Positions 33,918-45,469 of a stretch of 64,000 bases of DNA are shown here, one piece after another (within the stretch, counting starts at the first letter, position 1; the number at the start of each line of letters is the position of its first letter). The stretch spans positions 11,489,001 through 11,553,000 of the forward strand of contig NC_080563.1 of assembly GCF_030253575.1 (NCBI RefSeq), written 5' to 3'. The DNA comes from Rhododendron vialii (lineage: Eukaryota > Streptophyta > Magnoliopsida > Ericales > Ericaceae). The position numbers were made by a program, and so were the translations under genes. The notes under the pieces were generated by a model that saw nothing but the letters and a program-made list of their open reading frames with translations, searched no databases and was not told the DNA's origin.

Positions 33918-36900
33918 TCAGAGCCTTGCATTGATTCTATCCAAACATAATGTATCGTCACTCCTCGTAAAAGCAGACTTTTCTCCACGTTCCACCCGTT
34001 TGGATGTTGTACTGCTGCTGTTAGCTTGAGAACAAATGTAGGATAACGATTGCAGCCATGATACTAGTGCGGGTTTCCTTGTTACGTCATCAGAATCTGC
34101 AACTTGTGCATATAACTCGTTGAGAACCGAGTTCTGGCCTTCTCTAGGGAGTATAGCAACCAATTGGGCTAATTGTTTCATCAAGCTTGGTAGGACCTGT
34201 TAAAGGAAGCAGTCATCAATATTTTCACCTTCAAACTCAGTGACATGTCCGAATCTTTTCTACAACTGAAGGCAAGAGATACAAGGGCAAGTTGCTTGAG
34301 GTTCCATGCTTGCCTTCCCCCTCGAACCCACAACATATAATTTAATGGGCATAAGCAAAACCCCCAAAAGGGCCAAAACAATTACTTATCAAACGAAGAT
34401 TTCCATACTGCTGAATTGGCCTCTTACAAGAAAAATGTACAAGGGGAAACATAAGTTATTAAGCAGATACAAATACAAATCATGAAATTTGTTTACCTGT
34501 ATATCCACAATCGAGAGGAGCCTTAAAAGCAAATCTAGAAATTTTTTACAGGGCTCCAGTTCCCCTTGCCAATTCTGCCACAGATCATTCTCTTGAGTCA
34601 TAACTTCACGGCAGAGGTCATGAGCTTTTTCAACAAGACTATGGATAGTGTAAAATATAGATGAGCTTCCAGCGGGAAGATGACGAACCAAGGCAGCAAC
34701 TCCAGAAACAATTCCCTCAAAAGGGGTGATTTGAGGATATCCCTATAGTTATATCAACAAACAAAATAAACTGCTATTTTTCCACAAATTAAGCTCAGAA
34801 TCAATCAGTATGACATCCAGTAGAGTTTGGGTACCTCTAAGGATCTCTGAATATAATAAAAAACAAGCTGCTCCTTCAGTAAAACTCTTTCATCCTCATC
34901 AGAGTCCTTCCCGGAAGATATAAATGCCACAAACACAGAATGAGAAGCCCGAGCTACTTTTCCATTAGGATGTCCGATATATCTAATCGAATACTTATTA
35001 AGGAACCAAAATTCAACAAGACAAAAATACCAACTCCTTCATAAATCTAGGTAATATATGTAGGATACAAGAACATAATTGGTGCAAGTGCAACCACCTT
35101 TCTAAATACAGGGACAGGTAAACATTCAATGCAAGTTGGAATCACCCGAAGGTAAAACAAGATCCGAGAGGTCTGCACCTCATCTTTCCACCATGCATGT
35201 TCTGTCATCTGCGAGCTGGAAGATCCTTCAAAGGAAAAATTAGATTTGGCTTAATTGGTTGCAAGTATTGAGCCAAAAATGTACCATTGTACCAATATTG
35301 TTTGATCAATTCTGCTTTTTATGTATTTACATTTGATAAGTACCGATACTGCTAACCAATATATACCTGGTTGATTAGTTAATTCTGAATAAGGAGGGAT
35401 GGATTCTATAAACAAGATGCAAGCTAATTGATTCTCCTGGACAGTACCAACTACACTTCTAATTGTATCCATGTATTCTGGCAACCGAATCCTCCGGAAA
35501 TACTCCATGCAAGAAAGTGATACTAATATCTCAACTGAAATCTCCATCTGCATTTCACGGGAAAATTTTGAATCTAACTTCTGCTTAGTGACAGCCAATG
35601 CAAATACTACAACCATAAGGAATGCAGATTCAGCTATCTGCTCTAAGTCCCCTAGTAACTCATCGTTGCTACCTCGAAGCGTCAGAGCAACTTGCCGATG
35701 TCCCAAGTAGGCATCTTGACAGTAGCCCCAAATCAGATTCTCCACCCTATTCTGGCTGTTTTCATCTGCCAAAACATACTGATTACAGAAAACACCTGTC
35801 ATGGCCCCCGCTTCCTTAAAAGGAGCACTGTCTAGATGTTCTTTGACCTCATTAATCCCCAATTGCGACAAATTCCTCGGTTGCAATTTAAGAACCCTTG
35901 TATACAGAGCTTCTAAGGGAAAGATTTCAGTCAGTAATGCCGAAGCAAGGCATATAAGCAGAGGAGCTCGAAAAGAAAGAGAACCGCTTCTAGCCAAAGC
36001 CAAGGAAATGCACTTCAGGAGAAGACTCTTTTCAGGATCAGTACCTGATTTACTCAAATCTCCTGTATCAGGAATCAAGCCTTTTGCTACAGTTTCAATC
36101 TTTTCCTCTGCGGAAACTCTTAATCGCCTCAGAGCATTTGATGAAAATCTACTTGAAACCCTCAGAGCCCCGGCTGCAGCCATGACCGTGGCAAATGAAG
36201 CATGATGAGGATTTGAAGTCTCTAAAACTTCTTTGGTAAAAACATCAACCCTCTCCAAAGAATTGGAATTGATGGAGCTAGATAAAACCCATTCAATCAA
36301 ATGCAGTATCATGAGCCCATTAGAGACAGTACGACAAGGCCCATCTTCTCTATTCCAAATTTCAAACAGAGAGTCCAGAATTCTGGAAAAATAAACATTT
36401 CCAGTAGAAGATAGAGCATACCCAATACCACCGAGAACATTTGGAACATGCTGCTCAGATGAGCCTATCAATTGGTATTCCTCTTCCAGTAGCCCACAGA
36501 GCAATTCCAAGCACAGGGTTTTGGATTTTTCTGACACAGAAGACGCAAGAGAAAAGGCACCCAGGAGGACAACTATTTCAGAGAAGAAGAAAGAGTTCTT
36601 ACTGAAATCAAACTGAGTAGATAGAAGGTCAGAGAGAAATTTAATGGCCAAATCAACTAGGACTGGAGATGGTTTTGACGATTTCCTGATCCAGATATAA
36701 AGAAGCCTGAGAAAAAGAGGGTAAGTTTCAGGAGGAAGGGAGATATTTGTGGAGGATAGAATAGAAAGAAGCAGCCTTGCTTGGGGGTCAGCCACATAAA
36801 GTGAGGCTTGGGAATTAAGCAGTATCTTCAGAGACTGGTGGTGAAGGAGACTAAATGATTGATGTTGAAGAGAGTCTCTAAGATCAGACCATGCTTGAAT

Positions 36901-37011
36901 GATGGCTCGGGCAGAAGAGGAAGAAGAACCTTTCGAGATGATGTTGCTACTACCACCACTGTTGCTCCTCAGCCATTCTTCAAGGAAAGGGATATGAGCT
37001 TGTTTAGCCAT
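33918..37011 (-). CDS. five-exon gene for an 818-residue helical protein of unknown function
   Basis: The exons on the minus strand are 37011-35367, 35225-35098, 34993-34835, 34742-34497 and 34196-33918, all with GT-AG junctions and consistent phase, giving 818 residues and a stop. The first exon starts MAKQAHIPFLEEWLRSN and encodes 548 residues. The protein is leucine- and serine-rich with repeated amphipathic helices and no signal peptide or membrane segment, so I infer an ARM/HEAT-like solenoid. I believe it is conserved in land plants but cannot name a family. I considered and did not adopt an adaptor-complex subunit. A fourth-exon start with an alternative acceptor (GATTAG at 34983) would run into a stop, which supports the junction chosen. 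Confidence 0.75.
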
Positions 37012-38450
37012 ATTGTGCTTCCCTGCAAATAGGAAATTAAAACACAGAAAACAGAAAGATTCAGAATTTTAAAACAATTAGAGAAAAGCAACCCTTATAT
37101 CAACCGATGTTGAAAGTCATTGTCACAATAATAACTCATTGTAGATGGTTGAGAACTCGAGCTCAACTGAAGTAATTTCTCTATGAAACTAATCCATCAA
37201 AGCAAGCACAACTAAGATACTAATTACTTTATGACCTTTCGGCTGGCACTCTGCAAGTGTATGTGTATCGTCCCACATCCTAAAAAGACCGGAAATTGTT
37301 CTAACATGGATCAGAAACACCTTGAACGGCAAACGACAATTCATCAAGAGATTAAGTTAGACTTGATTGTGCAACTAAATTAACTTCACCTCCGGACTGA
37401 TGCACTGCGGTTGAGTTGAGATTTTACTGCCCCCTGCTCCGCTAGATGCCTAGTAGCAAAGGAATCTGCTGTATATATCCTCTCTCAATCATTTCTCATA
37501 AAACGTAAATAATGACGTGAATTCCAAGAGCAACTGAGAAACAATTTGGGTTAATGGAGCTGTTACTCAATTTTGCCCACAAAAGACAACAGGGAAAAAA
37601 ATGACAACGAAAAAAATGCCAAGAGATGAACTTTCTTATCGTGATCAAAAAAAAAAAAAAACCGTAAATAATGATGTGAATTCCAAGAGCAACTGAGAAA
37701 CAATTTGGGTTAATGGAGCTGTTATTCAATTTTGCCAAAAGCACCACAAAAGACAACAGGAAAAAAAATGACAACAACGAAAAAATGCCAAGAGATGATC
37801 TTTCTTATCGTGATAAAAAAAAAAAAAAAAAAAGAAGAAGATCTATTCTTATCATTTTTGGTCTCTGTTTAAGACTAGAAAGTATTTCCAAAAATAGTCT
37901 CAAGCCCTAGGGTCACAAATTCAGCCAAAATTCTCGAAGGCTTGCTGAAAAATCCAAACCTTGCTTGCAAACATCAGTAAAAAAGCTACAAGAAAAGAAA
38001 AAGATTTTCTTTGAACCATTGTAGCAAACAGGTACAAGGCAAGTGGTAGCAAAGCGAAGCCAAAACGGTCGATCTCCCTGGAAGAAGAAACATCGAACGA
38101 CTAATGGTAATCTAACTTAATTAACCCGTTAAATCACAACTCTAGCAAAATCCAGACACACAAGAAGAAGAAAAAACAGTATTTTGAGCTGTAATTCATG
38201 GGTAATACCTTTGGCGTTAAACCATTGGGAGTTGAAAACGGAAGTAACAGAAGCTGTGTGGACTGTGTAGTCGGTACCACCCAGTTGGTAAAGACTCAGC
38301 TGTAATCTAAAACCGCTCCGAATTCTTCGAAATTGCACTACCACGAAGAAAGCCAGAAAAAGAATTTCAATCGAACAGGAAAAGGCAATGGAAAACGACT
38401 CGATTTGACCGAACGGGAGCGCTCTGCGAAAATTAACCAACTTCTACTAG
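37012..38450 (-). promoter_or_regulatory. 5' UTR intron and leader exon of the unknown gene
   Basis: Just before the start codon the minus strand reads TTTCCTATTTGCAG, a good acceptor. A matching donor, AAAG|GTATTACC, lies near 38208, so a leader exon of roughly 38210-38440 and an intron of about 1.2 kb are likely. The intron contains the 159 bp tandem repeat at 37504-37833. The transcription start was not identified. Confidence 0.45.
37504..37833. repeat. tandem duplication, 159 bp period, A-rich ends
   Basis: Two units (37504-37662 and 37663-37833) are almost identical (GAATTCCAAGAGCAACTGAG, CAATTTGGGTTAATGGAGCT), and each ends in a run of A of 14 or more. The second unit has a small AAGCACC insertion. 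They lie in the presumed 5' UTR intron. Confidence 0.8.
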
Positions 38451-39206
38451 TTGGACGTTCGAGCGTGACGTTCTCGAGTCGGCCTAAAATCAGCTGTGTG
38501 TCAAAAGAAAAGGACTAGGGACCCGTTGTGCCTCCTGTTCGTGTCCCTCCCTAGTTCAAAAATATGATCTGAATCGTTCACTTTTGTAAAAAAATCAAGT
38601 CAACTAGAACACGAAATCATGTTGTCCTTTGGAACTCAAAAAATATATACACTTCAAAAATTGCATGGAAAATTTATTTGATTTGATCCGTTAGTTATTG
38701 ATGTACGATCGATCTGACTTTGTGCAAGATTGTTTTTTGCGTTGAGGTCTAAGCAGTAAACGGTTTGGATTATGATAGTGACTCTTTACAAGAGTTAAAT
38801 CTCTTGAATTTTCGAAAACATGTATACTAGTAATAAAAAGACATGTATCTTGAAAAAAAATTTCATTTAGAATTTATAAGATAAAAAGATATGACCATGT
38901 CTATGCATTTGAAGTAACATTTAACAAATTCCAACATTTCTTGGTTAATTTTAACGATTGGCTACATGTTTGAGAAAGTCAATTTTTTTTTTTTTTTTAA
39001 TGACGTTTATGTAGCAATTTGATTCGACATTCCAAATATTGTCCTCCTCTTACTTGTCAAAATTCTCCAACCCATTGTAGCATTTCAAACTTTTTGCAAA
39101 ACAATCTACTTCAAAATACGTATCACCCTCGTATGGCTTCAAATTTGGCATGTGAAGCTTCATGCCAAGTGCTAACAAGAATTTTACTTCATTTTTGACA
39201 TCATAG
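38451..39206. other. intergenic DNA, no feature
   Basis: AT-rich spacer between the upstream gene and the LINE fragment. It ends in GACATCATAG (39197-39206), the left target copy of that LINE. Confidence 0.5.
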
Positions 39207-39847
39207 TTTTTTTTTTGAAAGGCAAGTCTTCTATTAGAGATCCAACCGGATCAAAGAGCAAAGCTCAACCGGGAGATTACAAGGGGAAAGGGGAAAAACA
39301 GCACCTATTCTGCTAGCACAAGCTATCCAATTAGCACATCTATTAGCTGTCCGATTACACCAATTGGAAACAACATTAGAAAGAATAACAAGGAAGAGAT
39401 ATCGTCTAAAAGAGCTTGAAGAGTCCAATTCTTCTTTTTTGCATTCGGTTGGAGCATATCGATCAAAGGTTGACAGTCCGATTCAATAATAGCATCCCTT
39501 TTACCCCATGCCTTGGTCATAGACACTGCTACCCGGATAGCCCAAGCTTCAGCTACCAGTGCAGAAGAAACCTTGATTCTCCCATGGTTGATCTCTACCA
39601 TAGACCCATTTTCATCTCTAACTAAGACAGCATACGCAGCAAATTTGTTCGTGGGGTTAAAAGCCCCGTCACAGTTGAATTTCCAGCGGTCGTGGAGGGG
39701 TACGTTGCCACTTAGGAACATTACTATACCCATGATTACGAGCTGGGACATCTACTGGCGAACAAATTGCTGCTAAAAACTCACCATGGAATTCCAGAGC
39801 CTTTGTGAGGGTCCTCTTCGCATTCGGTTTGTGCTTGGAATTCCAGA
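39207..39847 (-). mobile_element. 5'-truncated LINE with RNase H domain
   Basis: On the minus strand the insert encodes a plant LINE RNase H domain: WKFNCDGAFNPTNKFAAYAV, SALVAEAWAIR and IIESDCQPLIDML, then the NWCNRTANRCANWIA tail, split by frameshifts. It ends in a run of A (T at 39207 on the plus strand). The flanking repeats GACATCATAG (39197-39206) and GACATCATGG (39848-39857) are the target duplication with one mismatch. Confidence 0.8.
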
Positions 39848-39857
39848 GACATCATGG

Positions 39858-41361
39858 TTAATTAGAGCATTTTACGAAGGCTGGCAATTTGGATGCTATG
39901 TTGGATTCGGCATCATGATTGGAGTTGCTCTTTGGACTTAAGTGAAATGTTGAAAACCCTATACATTAGTATTAGGGTTTGGACAGACGCTGTGTGTGTG
40001 TGCAGTGTAAATATGTTGGGAGTGGGACGTGCGTAATTTTTTGGGGCGTGGGAGTCGGTGGATAGTTCGAGTGATTTACTATTTTGCCCACTTTTTCGAA
40101 CTTGATTTTTCGAACACCGACAACAGCTTTGCACAAATGTGTTCTGCTCATTGGGTTGCCAAAGTCTGATTGGGTAGATGTCAGGAATTGAACTCCTTGT
40201 TCAACTCACAACGCCCTACGGATCGTGAAAACTAGGATCATAGAAAATCGCAAACAAACAGAAATAGTGCGTAACGAACAAGAAAAGAAAGAACACAATA
40301 TGTACGTGGAAAACCTCAGCGCGAGGAAAAGCACGGGAGCCACACCAGTCTACTATGAAATCGAATCAAGAGTACAAGTCTTCTCTCTTTGAGACCTGCG
40401 TTTTCTCTCGCCTCTCTCTGTTTTTCTCTAAAAATACGTTAACCTAATTACATACAAACCTGCAGAGTAATAGGTTAGGTCCTATGTGAAAATTACACCT
40501 CAAGTCCTTGAAACATCGTTTTCGCTGCAGTTCAGGGTGCGACTTTAGGAGCACCCCGAACTGCAGCACTTTGTACTGTGGGGGCTCCGCCCCCACACCC
40601 CCGGGCTAAAACACTGCTAAAGGTTGTCTACACCCTTAACAGTAGATTCTTTATAGGGTCGTTCTACACGTTGAGTTTTGCAAAGTGAAAGTTTGGTTCA
40701 AGTTTTGGGGCTCTGAACAGTATCCGTTCCATAGGCACATTACGCTTTTGTCCCTAGTTCTTACTACGTACGTATTTCCTTGGAGGACTTCATGAGCTTC
40801 TTGAGTCCTGATATAGGACTTTCTTTTCTTCAAATCATAAATTTCGATCTCTTGAAAATAAACCAAAGGCTGTCCCAATTGCCATTTGCCTAGAACTTAT
40901 GACTATTTATACGAGATGTTATGACTTACGGGTTATAATAATCCCAGGAGATCGAGGGGCGACAGTAAGACCAGCCCTCATGCTCTCTCGTTCACGATCA
41001 AGTGTTAAATCTTACGGATTAGAGTAAAAAAAAGTCTGAGATACTGGCCAAACCTATCAAAATACTTGATATGTTTCTTCACCACTCCTCTTTGAGACTA
41101 TCCCGGAGTAATAGTATACTACTGATTTGTGTACGTAGAACAAACCCGACATGTGCTCGGAAGATTAGATGGTGAGTTCAACTCTTATCATTTCTCTGTC
41201 GGCTCTCTTAGGATAGAGTTGCTATATATAGAATTAGATTAGCCTCGACCAATTAAAAAAACGAAAAAAGAATTAATGTGCTCTGAAAATTTAATCGGAA
41301 CGACTCCTTAAGGCTTAAAACATCTGGTAACAAAAAACAATGGGAAAACTTATTTGGATTT
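39858..41361. other. repeat-like DNA without a gene
   Basis: 40250-40640 has the look of Copia-type LTR DNA (GTGGAAAACCTCAGCGCGAGG and GGGGCTCCGCCCCCACACCC), but I found no boundaries. The remainder shows no conserved frame. Confidence 0.35.
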
Positions 41362-41475
41362 TGATATCCGCGCTTCATTTTTTATGGATAGCGCTCCACT
41401 TTATTCATGAAATTACTAGTAATTTCACGTTAAAAGTGGAGCGCTATCATTAAAAAGTGGAACGCGAATATCAAT
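41362..41475. mobile_element. short foldback (MITE-like) hairpin
   Basis: GATATCCGCGCTTCATTTTT, TGGATAGCGCTCCACTTT and TGAAATTACT are followed by their complements in reverse order (AGTAATTTCA, AAAGTGGAGCGCTATC, AAAAAGTGGAACGCGAATATC). The result is an almost perfect hairpin of about 114 bp with hardly any loop. Confidence 0.7.
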
Positions 41476-41988
41476 TTCCAACTTATTTTTGTTTTCATTC
41501 AGTAGCTAGTACAATAATATGTCATGTGATACCTTGAATGCAATACACATAACTTATAGCAGGGAACACAGTGGACATGTGACCATCTTCATAGCCATGC
41601 AGCTACCGGGTAATCTGACAATGTCAGAAGACTTGCAGTTGTCCTTTTTAACTCTTTCTCCTCCCTCTCCCTCTCTCTTTCTCTTTCTCTGCTAGCTGTG
41701 TGTGTTTTGTGGAGTAGTTTTGGGCACACACAGGGAGAGAGAGTGTGTGTATCGGGTGCACCATTGAAATGGTAAGGTAGAAAAACAATTATAGGGATTT
41801 AAATCAGTCACCTAAGGGCAATAATCCTCTTTGGTCATTAAAGCCCATTCAGCCAACCATCAAAACTGTCTCCCGACTTGGCGTGATTTGCAGAGTGCCA
41901 TATCCCACTGGCCACCATTTCCATCTCTTTTTCTACAAGATGGAGTCGCATAACCAACCTTCCAAGATTGCTCGCCTTTCAGACCATG

Positions 41989-41990
<2 letters not shown>

Positions 41991-42044
<54 letters not shown>
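41991..42044. repeat. (TC)27 microsatellite
   Basis: An uninterrupted TC repeat of 54 bases about 250 bp upstream of the GRF-like start codon, probably in the promoter or 5' leader. TC tracts are common there in plant genes. Confidence 0.9.
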
Positions 42045-42050
<6 letters not shown>

Positions 42051-42295
42051 ACATCTCAAACCATTGCTGCGTAGTGATGGAGAAAGCAACGGAACCATAG
42101 AAATGTCACGTATAATTTTAGTGTACGTTACGCCTGTTTTCGGACACAAATGTATCCGGACGTATCTGTTTGAAACATTCTCTTGTTGAATTTTCCCTTC
42201 CTCTCTGCAGTTGATGGAGATACGGATTATGTGTTTACTCTATCTTATATTTTTTGTTTCTGTGGATTGAAATCATCTTGTATTACACAACAGAA

Positions 42296-42917
42296 ATGAA
42301 GACCATGGAAGGGTCAAGCCAAAATGGACTTGGGCTAAGCCTCGGGTTGAATCGTGTGTCTGGCCGCCGGCACGGCTGCTCAAAATCATCTGGTTTTACC
42401 TTCCTTCAGCTGCGAGAATTAGAGCACCAAGCCCTCATCTACAACTACATTGAAGCCGGAATCCCCGTACCTTTCCATCTAATTCTCCCTGTTTGGAAAA
42501 GCGTTGCTAGCTCTTTCACTGGTCTCAACTGTGAGTTCCCAAATACCCATGGCCACTATTAATTCGTTTCTCTATTCAAATTGACTCAGACACAAACGTC
42601 CGGACACACACACAGAGATGCGTTCAAAGCCGTCTGATCCGATGTTTGAAGTCCACATGCACTGGACGGCTTCGGACCATCTATATCCATAATATTGCTC
42701 TTTCTGTATTTGATACTTTTCTACATTTCTTTGTGGGTAAATCTGTACTGTAGTCCTGGGCTGTAGCTCTTTATACCATGACTACAAAAACAGCATGGAG
42801 CCAGAACCAGGGAGGTGCAGAAGAACAGATGGGAAGAAATGGAGGTGCAGCAAAGAAGTTGTTTCTAATCACAAGTACTGTGAGAGACATGTGAACAGAG
42901 GCCGTCGTCGCAGTTGA
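42296..42917 (+). CDS. GRF-like transcription factor, truncated after the WRC domain
   Basis: Two exons, 42296-42530 (donor CT|GTGAGT) and 42754-42917 (acceptor ACTGTAG), give 132 residues. Residues about 33-69 form a QLQ domain ([15 protein letters not shown], the region that binds GIF coactivators). About 93-132 form a WRC domain ([17 protein letters not shown]) with the complete C3H set Cys100, Cys110, Cys121 and His124. The stop codon falls right after the RRRS that would precede RKPVE in ordinary GRFs, so the long C-terminal activation region and the usual miR396 target are absent. Normal GRFs have about 300-600 residues. The QLQ and WRC frames are free of stops, so a small functional protein is possible. 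A decayed gene is the alternative. An in-frame ATG at 42254 is a less likely start. Confidence 0.75.
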
Positions 42918-43300
42918 CCACAAACCATTTTACTGGCTCCTGCAATCTCAATTCTCCACCCGTTCTAGTTACTCCACGAACAGATAATTTGTCCCCCAAC
43001 GCCAATTAAATTGAGACTTAAGGCTCGGTTTGATTTGGTTTGTTATCGGGTGTCTCGGATAGGTGGCTGATACTTCTCCGGTTTATTTTCATTTCTGTTA
43101 TGATGTTGCACCGATTTTTCCCTGTTGTCCTCGGAATGGATCAACAATAGTGTCGTGTATTATTTGTTTGGCAGGAGAAATTTGAAAAGCGTAAAACTTC
43201 TAATTCTAATGAGAATTCCAAGTTATTTTTTATGTATATTTGGACCAAACGTCTGGTATGATGACTTGGAGTATCTTGATGACATCGAGAGAAAGGTGCT
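42918..43300. other. 3' flank of the GRF-like gene
   Basis: No continuation of the GRF C-terminus is recognisable in any frame. The expected TQL/FFD-type motifs were not seen. Confidence 0.4.
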
Positions 43301-43625
43301 TCTCTTCCTTTGGAGTTTTAATTCCAAGGTTTGGCTTTCGGTTTGTTCGTTGTGCGGTTGTTTTCTCTTTCGATTTTAGGCATTTTTGGTTGTTGTTTGC
43401 TTGGGCTGCTTTTGCGGATGTGTTGGGTTGGTGTGGTGGTTTGGTTTTTTGATTTTTGTTTGCTTGCTAGTCTTGGTGTTTTTAGATCGGTCTTCTCTGA
43501 TTTTTTTGTTTTCGGTTGGCATTTTGCCTTTTTTTAGATCTTGGATAGCTTTTTGCCTGTGTGCATTTAATCCTTTTAATCTTTGTAATTCTTTATAAAG
43601 AGATTAATAAATTGTTTTGCTTAGG
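43301..43625 (+). mobile_element. LINE-type 3' untranslated tail
   Basis: T/G-rich DNA ends in TTCTTTATAAAGAGATTAATAAATTGTTTTGC, resembling the 3' tails of the LINE copies elsewhere in the window. No coding part or clean poly(A) is left. Confidence 0.35.
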
Positions 43626-45100
43626 AAAAGAAGAATAAGAAGAAGTCTAGTATAACTATAATTCCCAACTATGCAGGTTTGACCTCGACACAAGATCGCA
43701 TGCTAACAGTGCACAAAAGTGATACAGTACTATGAATAACGTCATTTTATCTTTTGGTCATTCCATAACAGAAGACGAGGGAATGGAAATTAAGATACAA
43801 AGCAAACAGCGTTTAAAACTCAGGCATCACAGTAACCGACAAGGGCAACACCTCAACTAATAGGTCAATTCTTTGGTCCCGAGTCTTCAATTATGCTCAA
43901 CACTAAAATAAAGCTCAACAGTATAAAAATCTGTAAGTAATTAATGGTCCATTTATTTTTTGATCAGCATATATATGGTCCATTTATTTTACGACATTAT
44001 TTTAATATATAACAAGAGATTGATAGTACATCACATAAACAATATGATCACCGGCCAGATATGTGTCTTACTTTGTAGAATATGTATACCAGATATATGT
44101 TTTTAATCTGGATCGTAAATATTTTATCCGGCCAAGAAAATACGCATGCACTTTGAATTTTTAATCAAAACCCATGGTAATGTCCGAGTCATACAAACAT
44201 GTCCTAAATGACGACTTCTACTAAAACTCAAAATTGGGAAAAAAAAAAAAAAAAAAACTACACCACCAACTTCAACTCCAAAAATCAGGACAGTTTTCTT
44301 TTGAACTATAATATCAGGACAGGTTTTTTTTTTTTTTTTTTTTTCTGATCCGCAAAATCAGGACAGTTGGCTCAATGGTTATGCAGCAACATTAAGTATT
44401 GTGAGATTATGAATTCAATGATTAGTTCGATATCTATTTTGAATGGTTGGAATGATGTTATAGCAATTAGAAAATAGATTCTTTTGTGGAAAAAAGTTCA
44501 ACTCGAAAAGAAAGTTAAACCTAACAACCAAAGGTGGATGAAAACTAGTCAGCAAGATGCTTTCACTGTTTCACAAGCGATAGTTAGCGGAACAGGGGAT
44601 CCCTTTTTATGATTCATATTTGCTACAAATATCCTCTAGATTTGGTAGACCATTGAATGTAGAAAACAACGGATCAAATTGCAGACTACACGATGCCGTT
44701 TAGCGAACCAAATAATTACAAAACACTCATTCTGGTAGTTGCCATGTTTGTTTTGAAACTCTCGACTTAATTTTTTTCTCTGCATACGATTGTTAATAAA
44801 TTCCCTCTCTCTCTCTCTCTCCTCATTATCATTAAAAAACTTTCTCAAAATCCAAAATGAACATGGTTGACTTAAATTTCAATTTTCAACAGGTTCTCGC
44901 TAAACAAATTTCAAACAATTTCCAAAGACGCGAGAAAAGAAAACAATTCCACCAAAAAAGTAGCCTTGAAGGAATTTAGGGAAATGTTAAAAATACAGCT
45001 CCTCAGAATTCGTCACTCACACGTGTAAAGTGCCCGAAAAATTATTCCGTGTCTCAGGGACAGAGAAAAGTGGAGCCCAGTGAAGACCAAGGGTTGCGGC
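43626..45100. other. intergenic DNA, no gene
   Basis: AT-rich spacer with homopolymer A and T runs near 44236-44345 and a CT tract near 44805-44821. I see no gene. Confidence 0.45.
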
Positions 45101-45469
45101 ACCACACTGAATAATCTCTCGAATCACACACAGTACCAAATTATCGAACCACCACCGACACTCTGTCAACTCGCAAATTAAAAGCTCGCTTCACGAGGAA
45201 TCATCCCCTGCAGTCTTATTCCCCCACTTCCCCCCATCCAACCCTTCAAAACCCCTCTCCCCCTCCCAAATCTAACCCTCCACCGTCCGATCAGATCTGC
45301 AGCCCCCGCCCCCACACCCCATACCTCCATACTCCCTCGACAGTTCACTTCCCCAGATCCAACCCTCTCTCTCTCTCTCCTCAACATACATCCACTCAGG
45401 ACCACTCCGACTACAGACCACAGAGAGAGAAGAGAGTAAAAAAAAACTCAAAACTTTCCAATTCTGCCC
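45101..45469 (+). promoter_or_regulatory. C/T-rich 5' leader of the translocator gene
   Basis: Strongly pyrimidine-rich DNA with CT tracts near 45366-45380 leads into the start codon at 45470 (CCCATGGTG). This looks like a 5' untranslated leader. The transcription start is not visible. Confidence 0.4.

Noticed and set aside
33918-37011. Adaptor complex (AP-5 beta-like) identity for the 818-residue protein
   Set aside because: Length and solenoid character would allow it, but I could not match the N-terminus or any specific motif to that family.
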